Positions 8,153 to 16,261 of a stretch of 36,779 nt of DNA are shown here, piece by piece. The notes under the pieces were generated by a model, which saw only the letters and a program-made list of their open reading frames with translations, was not told where the DNA came from and did not search any database. The stretch comes from a bacterium (lineage in GTDB: Bacteria > Blakebacterota > Blakebacteria > Blakebacterales > Blakebacteraceae), in contig JALGVQ010000021.1 of assembly GCA_025774615.1 (NCBI GenBank), positions 1-36,779 of the forward strand, in the 5' to 3' direction. The translations under genes and the position numbers were made by a program. The stretch's first letter is position 1. Each line of letters starts with the position of its first letter.

Positions 8153-9076
8153 ATGCAGGATGATGGCTCAGCAGGCACGGTTCTGGCGGTAGACGATGAC
8201 AAGGTCGTTCTATCGCTGATCACCAGTCTGCTGGAAGCGGCAGGATATATGGTTCTGCAGGCTGAGGACGGACTCGCGGGATGGGAAGTCCTGAGCGATA
8301 CCTGGCGGGAACTCGACGTGGTTCTCCTCGATCGCAACATGCCCGGGATGGATGGACTCGAACTCCTCGGAAGGATCAAATCGGATCCGGAGATGGCTCG
8401 GTTACCGGTAGTGATGGTCACCGCCGCGGTCGAGAAACACGAGATCGCTGAAGGGATACTGGCCGGAGCGTACTACTACCTGACGAAACCGTTCGATAAC
8501 CGGGCCCTGGTCACCATCGTTCGGACAGCTGTCAGTGATTTCAGGGATCTGAACGGGCTTCGTAGTGAAGTCGGGCGGTTCCGGAAAATGCTGGAACTTG
8601 TACGCAGGAGCAGTTTCGAGTTCCAGACCATCTCGGATGCCCGGGACCTGGCGATACTGCTGGCAGATTTCTTTCCCGACCCTGAACGGGTAGTTCTGGG
8701 ATTGTCTGAACTGCTGGTGAACTCCGTCGAACATGGAAACCTCGGCATGCACTATGAACTGAAAGGTGAACTCATCTCGGAAAATCGCTGGCTGGAGGAG
8801 GTAGAGCGTCTGCAGGCACGGCCGGAACACGCTGAGAAGAAGGTGATGGTGTACTACGAGCGATCAGATACGGAGATCAGCATCAGGATCCGCGATGAAG
8901 GAAAGGGATTCGACTGGCATTCCTACCTTGAACTCGATCCGGCGCGGGTAACCGATAACCATGGACGGGGTATCGCGATGGCACGCATGATGAGCTTTGA
9001 CGCGATGGAGTACCTTGATAACGGGAAAGAAGTGCTCTGCCGCGTCTTTCTCCCCGCTGACGAAGTGGCATCGTGA
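8153..9076 (+). CDS. Response regulator with RsbW-like HATPase output domain
   Basis: This 307-residue protein joins a receiver domain to an anti-sigma-type kinase domain. The receiver (about 10-125) has the acidic pocket VDDD, phospho-acceptor Asp60 in LLDRNMPGMDG, a threonine in VMVTA and the conserved lysine in YYLTKPF. After a short helical linker comes a HATPase_c_2 domain with N-box ELLVNSVEHGN, G1 box DEGKGFDW and G2-like HGRGIAMA. In known families, this output phosphorylates an anti-anti-sigma protein. No such partner or phosphatase is visible nearby. ATG 8153 has AGGGG eight bases upstream; ATG 8135 is a longer alternative. The next gene begins within about 25 bases and may be translationally linked. 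Confidence 0.87.
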   Translation: MQDDGSAGTVLAVDDDKVVLSLITSLLEAAGYMVLQAEDGLAGWEVLSDTWRELDVVLLDRNMPGMDGLELLGRIKSDPEMARLPVVMVTAAVEKHEIAEGILAGAYYYLTKPFDNRALVTIVRTAVSDFRDLNGLRSEVGRFRKMLELVRRSSFEFQTISDARDLAILLADFFPDPERVVLGLSELLVNSVEHGNLGMHYELKGELISENRWLEEVERLQARPEHAEKKVMVYYERSDTEISIRIRDEGKGFDWHSYLELDPARVTDNHGRGIAMARMMSFDAMEYLDNGKEVLCRVFLPADEVAS

Positions 9077-9087
9077 TTACCGGCTTC

Positions 9088-9094
9088 AGAGGAG
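9088..9094 (+). promoter_or_regulatory. Ribosome-binding site pointing to a CTG start
   Basis: AGAGGAG is the only strong Shine-Dalgarno sequence at this gene boundary. Seven bases downstream in the right frame is CTG 9102; no ATG, GTG or TTG in that frame lies at a suitable distance. The nearest in-frame ATG (8997) and TTG (9015) lie upstream, inside the preceding gene. Confidence 0.5.
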
Positions 9095-9101
9095 TCCAGT
9101 T

Positions 9102-11318
9102 CTGATCCTCCTCTGCTATACGGCCGCGCTTTTTCTGAGCGCTTTTCTCGCTTTTTCTCTTCAGCCGATGGTGGGAAGGATGGTCCTACCGCTGCTCGGC
9201 GGTGCTCCGGCTGTCTGGAACACCTGCATGGTGTTCTATCAGGCAGTTCTTCTCGGTGGGTATGCCTACTCCCATTTCCTGACCAGCCGACTGCGGATGA
9301 GGAATCAGATCATCCTCCATATAGCAGTATTGATGCTCCCGCTGCTGCTTCTGCCGATCTCACTCGCGGGAACGGCTCATCCGGCCGGCAGCGCTGATCC
9401 GACGCTCTGGCTTCTGGGAACACTCTTCCTTGTGGTGGCTCCTCCCTTTTTTGTAGTGACGACAACCGCGCCACTGCTGCAGAGATGGTTCGTTTCCACC
9501 CGGCATAAAGAATCGGCTGATCCCTACTTCCTGTACGCCGCAAGCAACCTGGGGAGCCTGCTGGCGCTTCTCGCATACCCGTTCCTGCTGGAGTGGCTCC
9601 TTCCTCTGACCGAACAGAGCAATGCCTGGAGTGTGACCTACGGCCTCGTCGTGGTTCTGATCATGATCAGCGGGGTGATCGCATGGCGCGGGATGAATGC
9701 CCCGATCCCGGAATCCGGACAGGCGCCTCCCCAGGCGCGCGTGCGGGTTCAGAGAGCACCCCGCACAACACTCCGCTGGGTCTACTATGCGTTTCTGCCC
9801 TCCAGCCTGCTGCTCGGTGTGACCCAGTACATCTCAACGGATATCGCCGTTATACCACTCTTCTGGGTAATCCCGCTGGCGTTTTACCTGCTGACCTTCG
9901 TCCTGGTATTTTCCCGTCGACCGGTGATCTCCCGTGACCTGGTCCTCCGGATATTCCCCGGATCGCTGGTCACCCTCGTTTTCCTGCTGCTCATTCAGGC
10001 CACAAGCCCGGTGGCGCTTGTCTACCCGGTCCACCTGATCACCTTTTTTCTGGCGGCAATGATCTGCCATGGAGAACTGGTGCGGTCGAGACCCCCGGCA
10101 GAAGAACTAACGAGGTTCTATTTGTGGATCGCGGTCGGAGGCGTTCTGGGCGGACTCTTCAACGCGCTTCTCGCCCCGCTCATTTTCACCCGGATATTCG
10201 AGTACCCGCTCGTGCTCATCCTGGTGGCGATCTCTATCCCCGGAGGTCGTTCTGCCGGGCAGAAGAAGAGCCTGCGCAGTGATCTCGGTCTGGTGACAGG
10301 CCTGGTGGCATTGATCATCGCTGTTCCCGCTCTGCTCGGATTTGCCGGCCTCGATATGGAGACGAATGCCCTCAGGACACCCCTGTATGCCGGCGCGGCA
10401 TTCTTCTGTTATCTCGGAAGCAGGAATCGGCGCCAGTTCGGATTCGCTGTAGGAGGAGTTCTGTTGGCTGGATTGCTCTTCACCGGTTTCGGTAAAGCCG
10501 GCAGGACGGTATTTGCGAAACGTTCCTTCTACGGGGTCAGTCGCGTGATCCGGTATGAACAGGACGGCGCGACATTCAACAGCCTGATCCATGGGAACAC
10601 GCGTCACGGCCTGCAGAACCTGGACGAGGAGGAACGGAGCGTTCCGATCCTCTACTACCACCCTGAGGGTCCGGCGGGCGACATCATGCGGTTCGTCACC
10701 GAACAATTTCCCCGCGCGAAGATCGGTGCTATCGGCCTCGGGAGTGGCGCGATGGCAGCGTACGGCACAGCCGGCCAGCAGTGGACTTTCTATGAGATCG
10801 ATCCGGTGGTGATGAGCATCGCCAGCGATCCCCGCTATTTCAGCTACCTTTCGGACAGTGAAGCATCGTGGGAGATCGTTCTGGGGGATGGCAGGCTTTC
10901 GATCGAATCAGCCGAAAGCGGGGCATATGACCTGATCATCGTGGATGCCTATGGTTCTGATGCCATTCCTGTCCATACGATCACCAGGGAGGCGGTCGAA
11001 GTGTACATCGACCACCTCGCCACCGGTGGTCTGCTGGCGTTCCATATCTCAAATATCTATATCGACCTGGAACCGGTACTGGGTAACATCGCTCGATCTC
11101 TGGGGTATGCGACCCTGATCCGTACTGACGACGCGATCTCTCCAGAGGAGCAGAGGAAGGGAAGATCTGCATCAATCTGGGTGGTCCTTGCCACCGGTCG
11201 TGAAAATCTGGCATCATTTGCCGACCATCCTGCGTGGCGGGAACTCAAAACGCAACATGACGCGCGTATCTGGACCGATGACTACTCGAACCTGCTGAGC
11301 GTCATTCACTGGGAATAG
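9102..11318 (+). CDS. Membrane-fused spermidine synthase-like protein
   Basis: The first 420 or so residues form about a dozen hydrophobic helices, beginning with the family wording FLSAFLAFSLQPMVGRMVLPLLGG. The C-terminal third is a spermidine-synthase-like Rossmann domain. It has the nucleotide-binding glycine motif IGAIGLGSGAMAAYG, the acidic residue of FYEIDP, a GDGRL segment and DLIIVDAYGSDAIP. Such fusions are common in bacteria, but few have a proven substrate, so aminopropyl transfer is not certain. A CTG start at 9102 is preferred because AGAGGAG lies seven bases upstream. The ATG at 8997 would overlap the regulator gene by 80 bases and add 35 non-conserved residues. The stop is 17 bases before the aldehyde dehydrogenase gene, so these genes may form one transcript. 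Confidence 0.82.
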   Translation: MILLCYTAALFLSAFLAFSLQPMVGRMVLPLLGGAPAVWNTCMVFYQAVLLGGYAYSHFLTSRLRMRNQIILHIAVLMLPLLLLPISLAGTAHPAGSADPTLWLLGTLFLVVAPPFFVVTTTAPLLQRWFVSTRHKESADPYFLYAASNLGSLLALLAYPFLLEWLLPLTEQSNAWSVTYGLVVVLIMISGVIAWRGMNAPIPESGQAPPQARVRVQRAPRTTLRWVYYAFLPSSLLLGVTQYISTDIAVIPLFWVIPLAFYLLTFVLVFSRRPVISRDLVLRIFPGSLVTLVFLLLIQATSPVALVYPVHLITFFLAAMICHGELVRSRPPAEELTRFYLWIAVGGVLGGLFNALLAPLIFTRIFEYPLVLILVAISIPGGRSAGQKKSLRSDLGLVTGLVALIIAVPALLGFAGLDMETNALRTPLYAGAAFFCYLGSRNRRQFGFAVGGVLLAGLLFTGFGKAGRTVFAKRSFYGVSRVIRYEQDGATFNSLIHGNTRHGLQNLDEEERSVPILYYHPEGPAGDIMRFVTEQFPRAKIGAIGLGSGAMAAYGTAGQQWTFYEIDPVVMSIASDPRYFSYLSDSEASWEIVLGDGRLSIESAESGAYDLIIVDAYGSDAIPVHTITREAVEVYIDHLATGGLLAFHISNIYIDLEPVLGNIARSLGYATLIRTDDAISPEEQRKGRSASIWVVLATGRENLASFADHPAWRELKTQHDARIWTDDYSNLLSVIHWE

Positions 11319-11335
11319 TAACGGGAGAAGTTCAG

Positions 11336-12754
11336 ATGGCTAAAGCGAATGAAATCCTGGAGCAGGCGACAGCTGCTGCGTCCGATTTCCGCGCTTTCGA
11401 TCAGACTCAGACTGACCGGATCGTCCAGGAAATATACCACAGGGCGATGGATGCCAGGGTCAGCCTGGCCAAACTGGCCCATGAGGAGACCGGGATCGGT
11501 GTATGGGAGCACAAGGTCATCAAGAATGTTATCGCCACTCAACTGGTCTACGATGATATCCGGACTGAGCGGACGGTTGGGGTCATCTCCAGCAATGAGA
11601 ACAACGGAGTCATCGAGCTGGCACATCCGATCGGACCGATATTCGCCTTCACGCCAGTGACCAATCCAACTTCCACAACGATCTTCAAGGCGCTGATCGC
11701 CATGAAGACACGCAATCCGCTCATCATCAGCCCCCACCAGGCAGCGCGGCGCAGTACTGCTGCGGCCGCGGAGATCTGCGCTGATGCAGCCAGGGCGGCT
11801 GGAGCGCCCGACGGTGCCATCCAGTGGCTGGTGAAACCGTCTCCCGATACCCTGAACAAGATCATGCAGAGCCGGAGGCTCGCGCTCATCCTGGCTACCG
11901 GCACCGACCGGCTGGTCGCGAAAGCGCGCCTTTCCGGCACTCCAATCATCGGGGTGGGACCGGGGAATGTGCCGGTCTATATCGGCAGGACCGCCGATGT
12001 CCCCTTTGCGGTGACCAGCATCCTCACATCGAAACTGTTCGATAACGGATCGGTGTGTGCCAGCGAACAGGCAATTGTGGTGAAGCGCGCTGATGAAGAT
12101 CGCATTGTCGCGGAGTTCAAGCGGCAGGGTGCCTATTTCCTCTCCACGGAGGAGATTGAGAAGGTGGGCGCGATCGCCTACGACCAGGAGCGCGGGATCA
12201 TGAGTCCCATGATCGTGGGGCAGAGCGCGGAGCGGATCGCGGCGAAGGCCGGCATCGAAGTCCCGGAGGGAACAAAGCTGTTGATAGCGAAACTCCAGAA
12301 GGTGGGGCGGAAAGAACCTCTCTCGGCCGAGATCCTGGCGCCGATCCTGGCGTTCTATGCAGAGGAAGATTTCGATGAATCGATCCGTCGTTGTATCGAG
12401 ATCATCTGGTTCGGTGGGTCAGGGCACACCGCGGCTATCTATTCCAATCATAATGAGCGGATCGAGTATTTTTCCCGCGTTCTCCGTGTGGGACGGATCC
12501 TGGTCAACATGCCGACGACCCAGGGTGCTCTGGGGGGTATCTACAACTCTTTGAGGCCATCATTCACCCTGAGCTGCGGTTCGAGCGGCAGGAACCTGAT
12601 GACCGACAATATCACCATCAGTCACCTGATCAATATCCACCGGATCACACGCCGGAAACCGAATCCCCGCTGGTTCGATTTCGATCACGATCGCTATCTC
12701 GACGAATCGATATCGGGTGAGGAACTGGAGGAAGGATTCAACAAGAACTTCTGA
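11336..12754 (+). CDS. Acylating acetaldehyde dehydrogenase, AdhE-type, stand-alone
   Basis: This 472-residue protein matches the N-terminal aldehyde dehydrogenase half of AdhE, which reduces acetyl-CoA to acetaldehyde with NADH or runs the reverse. Shared segments include LAHEETGIG, HKVIKN, PVTNPTSTTIFKALIAMKTRN, a GVGPGNVPVYI glycine motif, and the catalytic Cys241 in FDNGSVCASEQ. C-terminal segments TTQGALGGIYN and TLSCGSSGRN also match. The iron-dependent alcohol dehydrogenase half is absent. There are no microcompartment shell genes or encapsulation peptide evident, so a PduP or EutE role is not indicated. ATG 11336 has GGGAG/GAAG upstream. No alcohol dehydrogenase partner is in the window; the physiological aldehyde is unknown. 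Confidence 0.9.
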   Translation: MAKANEILEQATAAASDFRAFDQTQTDRIVQEIYHRAMDARVSLAKLAHEETGIGVWEHKVIKNVIATQLVYDDIRTERTVGVISSNENNGVIELAHPIGPIFAFTPVTNPTSTTIFKALIAMKTRNPLIISPHQAARRSTAAAAEICADAARAAGAPDGAIQWLVKPSPDTLNKIMQSRRLALILATGTDRLVAKARLSGTPIIGVGPGNVPVYIGRTADVPFAVTSILTSKLFDNGSVCASEQAIVVKRADEDRIVAEFKRQGAYFLSTEEIEKVGAIAYDQERGIMSPMIVGQSAERIAAKAGIEVPEGTKLLIAKLQKVGRKEPLSAEILAPILAFYAEEDFDESIRRCIEIIWFGGSGHTAAIYSNHNERIEYFSRVLRVGRILVNMPTTQGALGGIYNSLRPSFTLSCGSSGRNLMTDNITISHLINIHRITRRKPNPRWFDFDHDRYLDESISGEELEEGFNKNF

Positions 12755-12813
12755 TTCGATCGGAACGCACCTGTCCTGCGATCCCCGACCTCTCCCTGTC
12801 CTGCTCCGGGTGA

Positions 12814-14636
12814 TCAGTCCGGATCGATCCGCAGCCAGCACTCGTAGACACGTTGCTGGTCCGATGTTGGATCCTCGACCCGCACGATCGAAGTCGACAA
12901 TGGCCAACTGGTCTGGATGATCGGGATAGTCCGCTCCACACCATTGCGCACCACCGTCACCCTGATCGTGTCACCCGGTTGGTGTCTGTCATATTCTTCA
13001 CGGTAACCTGGATACCCGTCGAATCGGATTCCGTCCAGCGCCACGATCACATCCCCGATACTCAGACCCTGGTGCCAGCCGGGCGAGTCATCGATCAGTC
13101 CGGTGATCAATACTCGGCCATCATCGGTGTTCAGGCTGACACCCATGTAAGGTCCCTCATCAGTCTCAGACCGGCATGGTCCAGGAAGGGGGCGGGGTCC
13201 AGTTCTGTCCGGCCGCGGACGTACCTGTCGAAGAATGCGTCGTAATCTCTGCCCGCGACCATCTCACAGGCACTCTGGAACTCGGCCGGTGTGAATCCCC
13301 GATCTTGCCGCCGGTAGTACTCGGTCCAGAGGAGACGCATGACATCATCGAGTGTCTTCTCACCGTCTGTGGCCGCGATGATGTCCAGGTCGAGCATCGC
13401 CCCGATCAGGTTGCCGCTCGCGTAATAGGAAAAGGTCGTATTATAGGTCTCTTCGTGGGTGTGATAGCTCTTGATCCAGGCATCGAAACTGGCCTCTTCC
13501 GGACTCTGGCGAAGATGACCGGGCTGGAAGAGATACTGGAACAACTCGCCATTGAGTTCCGAGAGGAAGCCTTCCGGGCTCAGATATCCTGCTCGTCGTC
13601 GGATCTGCTTGTCGTAATAGACGGTCAGACCTTCTGCCACCCAGAGCGAGCGGGTGTAGTTCTCTCTGCTGTAGTCGAAGGGCCCCAGTTCGATCGGCCT
13701 GATCCGCTTGACGTTCCACGCATGGAAGAACTCGTGTCCGACGAGTCCAAGCAGCTGCCGGATGGTGTTCTCCGAGTCGAGATATCCACCGGGGAAGCCG
13801 AGGAAGGTTGAGTTCGAATGCTCGAGACCGCCCCCATCCACTCCCTGGGCCATCATGAAGACGTACCGGTCGTACGGGATCTCACCGATCACTCCTATTG
13901 CGGCCTCAACGATCCGGCGGGTATGGCGGATCAGTTGTCTGGAATCCACCTCGACCGGTCACGATACCGCGATCTGATGAGGGATCCCCTCGACCTGGAA
14001 TTCGAGCAACTGGATATCACCCATCTCGATCGGGCTGTCGAAGAGCTGATCGAAATCATCGGCATGCAGGATGCACGGTTCACCCGGCTCTGACCGCAGA
14101 CCGGTGGCGATGCGGGGAAATCCGCGACCGGGATGGATCTCCAAGCGGACAGGCTTCTCCTTGAACGGTTCGGGGAACATGAACATGTGCGGTCCGTTGA
14201 TGATCGCCCGATCCTCATCAAGGTATGAGTGCCGGATCGTCTTCTCGTACGCGAAGACCCGGTAAGTGAAGGAGAGACCGCCGGCGTCAGCAGTCCGGAC
14301 CCGCCACCGGTTCTTGGTGACCTTCTCGAACTGCAGCGGGTTCCCGGCAAGGTCGAATGCCGCCTCTTCGTTCACATACTGGGGGTATTCCCGGATCATA
14401 TATGAGCCGGGTATCCAGACCGGCATGATCAGATCGAGATATTCCCCGGCGGGGATTTCCGGTATCCGGAGTTCGACTCCGTAATAGTGGAGCTGGGGAT
14501 TTTCCATGGTCACGGTGATGGAGACCGGATATTCCTGCGCCGGAGCAACGGAGCAGGCCACGAGGCTGGTGATCGTCAGAACGGACAACAGCTTGAGCGC
14601 GTGTCGCCAGCCGGGGGAGGGTGCTCTTGTCATCAT
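12814..14636 (-). pseudogene. Broken M61 family peptidase lipoprotein gene (PDZ-containing)
   Basis: Three pieces together make one M61 (glycyl aminopeptidase) protein. The first (14636-13959) has a lipoprotein signal ending in LVAC and the N-terminal beta domain. The second (13958-13131) has the zinc site GHEFFHAWN, then a downstream glutamate in WVAEGLTVYYD. The third (13146-12814) is the PDZ domain with GDVIVALDG. Pieces one and two share a frame and are split by one TGA at 13961-13959, where a GGA glycine codon would give IAVSGPVEVD. Pieces two and three differ by one base: GACCTT-ACATG at about 13149 lacks one T, and restoring it gives RDLYMGVSLN. Both lesions are single-base events and everything else is well kept, so this is a very recent pseudogene or sequence error. 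The start ATG 14636 was chosen for the signal peptide; no good ribosome-binding site is seen. Confidence 0.82.
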
Positions 14637-14819
14637 GGAGGACTCGCAGTCTTGTGATGGCCAGGATGCGTGGTTCTCTCTCGTATACGGCCAGGCCGAT
14701 GAGGGGTTTCCATGCAAAACGGGGATTTCATGCCGTGTTCCCGGATCTGTCGGCCGGGAGATATCTCCAGACCGGTTCCTGTCATCGAGCTGATCGAAGA
14801 TAACAGGTTCACAGCCTGT

Positions 14820-14847
14820 TTGTCCTTTCAGAAGCCTGTTGTATAGT
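14820..14847 (+). promoter_or_regulatory. Putative sigma-70 promoter of the GH109 gene
   Basis: TTGTCC (14820-14825) and TATAGT (14842-14847) are 16 bases apart, upstream of the GH109 start with a leader of about 55 bases. The -10 is a five-of-six match; the -35 is weaker. The word GCCTGTT occurs twice around it (14813 and 14834 areas), which could be incidental. Confidence 0.42.
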
Positions 14848-14908
14848 CTCCGCAGGTGATGGATCGTTATCGGCCAGGGAACAATCGAGAGAGAACGGAG
14901 CGCCAGCC

Positions 14909-16261
14909 ATGTCAGATGAATACAACCGCAGAGATTTCCTGAAGAAGACCACCGCGGCCGGGATCGGCATGTCGGTAGCAGCGGCCGGCCTCTCAGCCTG
15001 TTCCTCTGAACTGAAGGGACCGGCGGCTTTCTTCACCGTCTCACCCCTTCAGAAGGTCCGGGTCGGATTCGTCGGCATCGGTCATCAGGGTTCGGGGCAT
15101 GTGCGGAATCTGCTGAGGATCCCGGGGGTAGAACTGGCCGCAGTCTGCGACATCGTGCCGGACAAAGTGGCGCGGGCACAGCAGTGGGCCGAAGAGGCCG
15201 GGCAGGCAAAGCCGGCGGGATACTCCAACGGTCATGAAGACTTCCGGCGGATGTGTGCCGAGGAGGATCTCGATCTGGTCTATACTGCCACGCCATGGCG
15301 CTGGCACGCGCCGGTGATGCTGGAGGCGATGCGCAACGGCAAACACGCCGCGACCGAGATCCCGATGGCGATCTCACTCGATGAGTGCTGGGAACTGGTG
15401 GAGACATCTGAGAAGACCAGACGACATTGTGTGGCGATGGAGAACTGCTGTTACGACCGGGTCGAACTGATGATTCTGAACATGGTGCGCCAGAACCTGT
15501 TCGGTGAACTCCTTCACGCCGAGTGCGGATACCTGCACGATCTGCGTGAACTGAAGCTGAGTGAGTTCTACGAGGAGGAGTGGCGGGTTCAGCACGCGAT
15601 CGACAGGGATGCCGATCTCTATCCGACCCATGGATTCGGCCCGGTCACCCAGTGGTTCGATATCAACCGGGGTAACCGGCTCGACTATCTGGTCTCGATG
15701 AGTTCACAGTCACGGGGTCTCAACCTCTACGCGGAAGCGAAGTATGGCGCCGACAGCCCGGAGGCCAGGCAGGCCTACGCCCTCGGTGATGTCGTGACCA
15801 CACTGGTTCAGACCCACCGGGGTCAGACGATCCTCATAACCCATGACACCGATTCACCGCGTCCCTACACCCGGAAGGTCCTTCTGCAGGGAACGAAGGG
15901 GATCGTGCGCAAATACCCGGAAGCGCTGATCCACATCGAGGGGAGAAGCGAAGGGCACAGCTGGGAGGAACTGAACATCTACCAGGACGAGTACGAGCAC
16001 CCGCTCTGGCGGGGGGAGATGCGGGCCCGGGCCGAAGGCGCCGGTCACGGGGGGATGGACTACTTCGAGGACTACCGGTTGATCCAGTGCCTTCTGGAGG
16101 GGAAGCCGACCGACATGGACGTCTACGACGGCGCCATGCAGGCGGCGGTCATCGAACTGAGTGAACGCTCGATCGCCGGTCGAGGCACTCCTGTCGACTG
16201 CCCCGACTTCACCCGCGGAGCCTGGCAGAACCGGGAGCCACTGGGGATCATCGAGGGATAG
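14909..16261 (+). CDS. GH109 family glycosidase (alpha-N-acetylgalactosaminidase-like), Tat lipoprotein
   Basis: GH109 enzymes hydrolyse terminal alpha-N-acetylgalactosamine using a tightly bound NAD+ in a redox mechanism. The 450-residue protein starts with a twin-arginine signal (NRRDFLKK) followed by a lipobox, LSAC, with Cys31 as lipid site. It then has the Gfo/Idh/MocA NAD-binding fold (VGFVGIGHQGSGHV), TPWRWHAPV and the GH109-typical segments MENCCYDR, ELYP-like LYPTHGFGP, DINRGNR and GAGHGGMDYF. These match the Elizabethkingia prototype as I remember it. The protein probably sits at the cell envelope after Tat export. It lies next to an ECF sigma/anti-sigma pair and two Tat-lipoprotein sulfatases. 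Its last 14 bases overlap the end of the convergent anti-sigma gene. Other Gfo/Idh functions remain possible without an assay. Confidence 0.87.
   Translation: MSDEYNRRDFLKKTTAAGIGMSVAAAGLSACSSELKGPAAFFTVSPLQKVRVGFVGIGHQGSGHVRNLLRIPGVELAAVCDIVPDKVARAQQWAEEAGQAKPAGYSNGHEDFRRMCAEEDLDLVYTATPWRWHAPVMLEAMRNGKHAATEIPMAISLDECWELVETSEKTRRHCVAMENCCYDRVELMILNMVRQNLFGELLHAECGYLHDLRELKLSEFYEEEWRVQHAIDRDADLYPTHGFGPVTQWFDINRGNRLDYLVSMSSQSRGLNLYAEAKYGADSPEARQAYALGDVVTTLVQTHRGQTILITHDTDSPRPYTRKVLLQGTKGIVRKYPEALIHIEGRSEGHSWEELNIYQDEYEHPLWRGEMRARAEGAGHGGMDYFEDYRLIQCLLEGKPTDMDVYDGAMQAAVIELSERSIAGRGTPVDCPDFTRGAWQNREPLGIIEG

Noticed and set aside
13959-13961. TGA read as glycine (SR1/Gracilibacteria code) or selenocysteine in the M61 gene
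   Set aside because: Many other genes here end in TGA (for example the pirin and aldolase genes), the nearby frameshift also damages this gene, and no selenocysteine context is seen.
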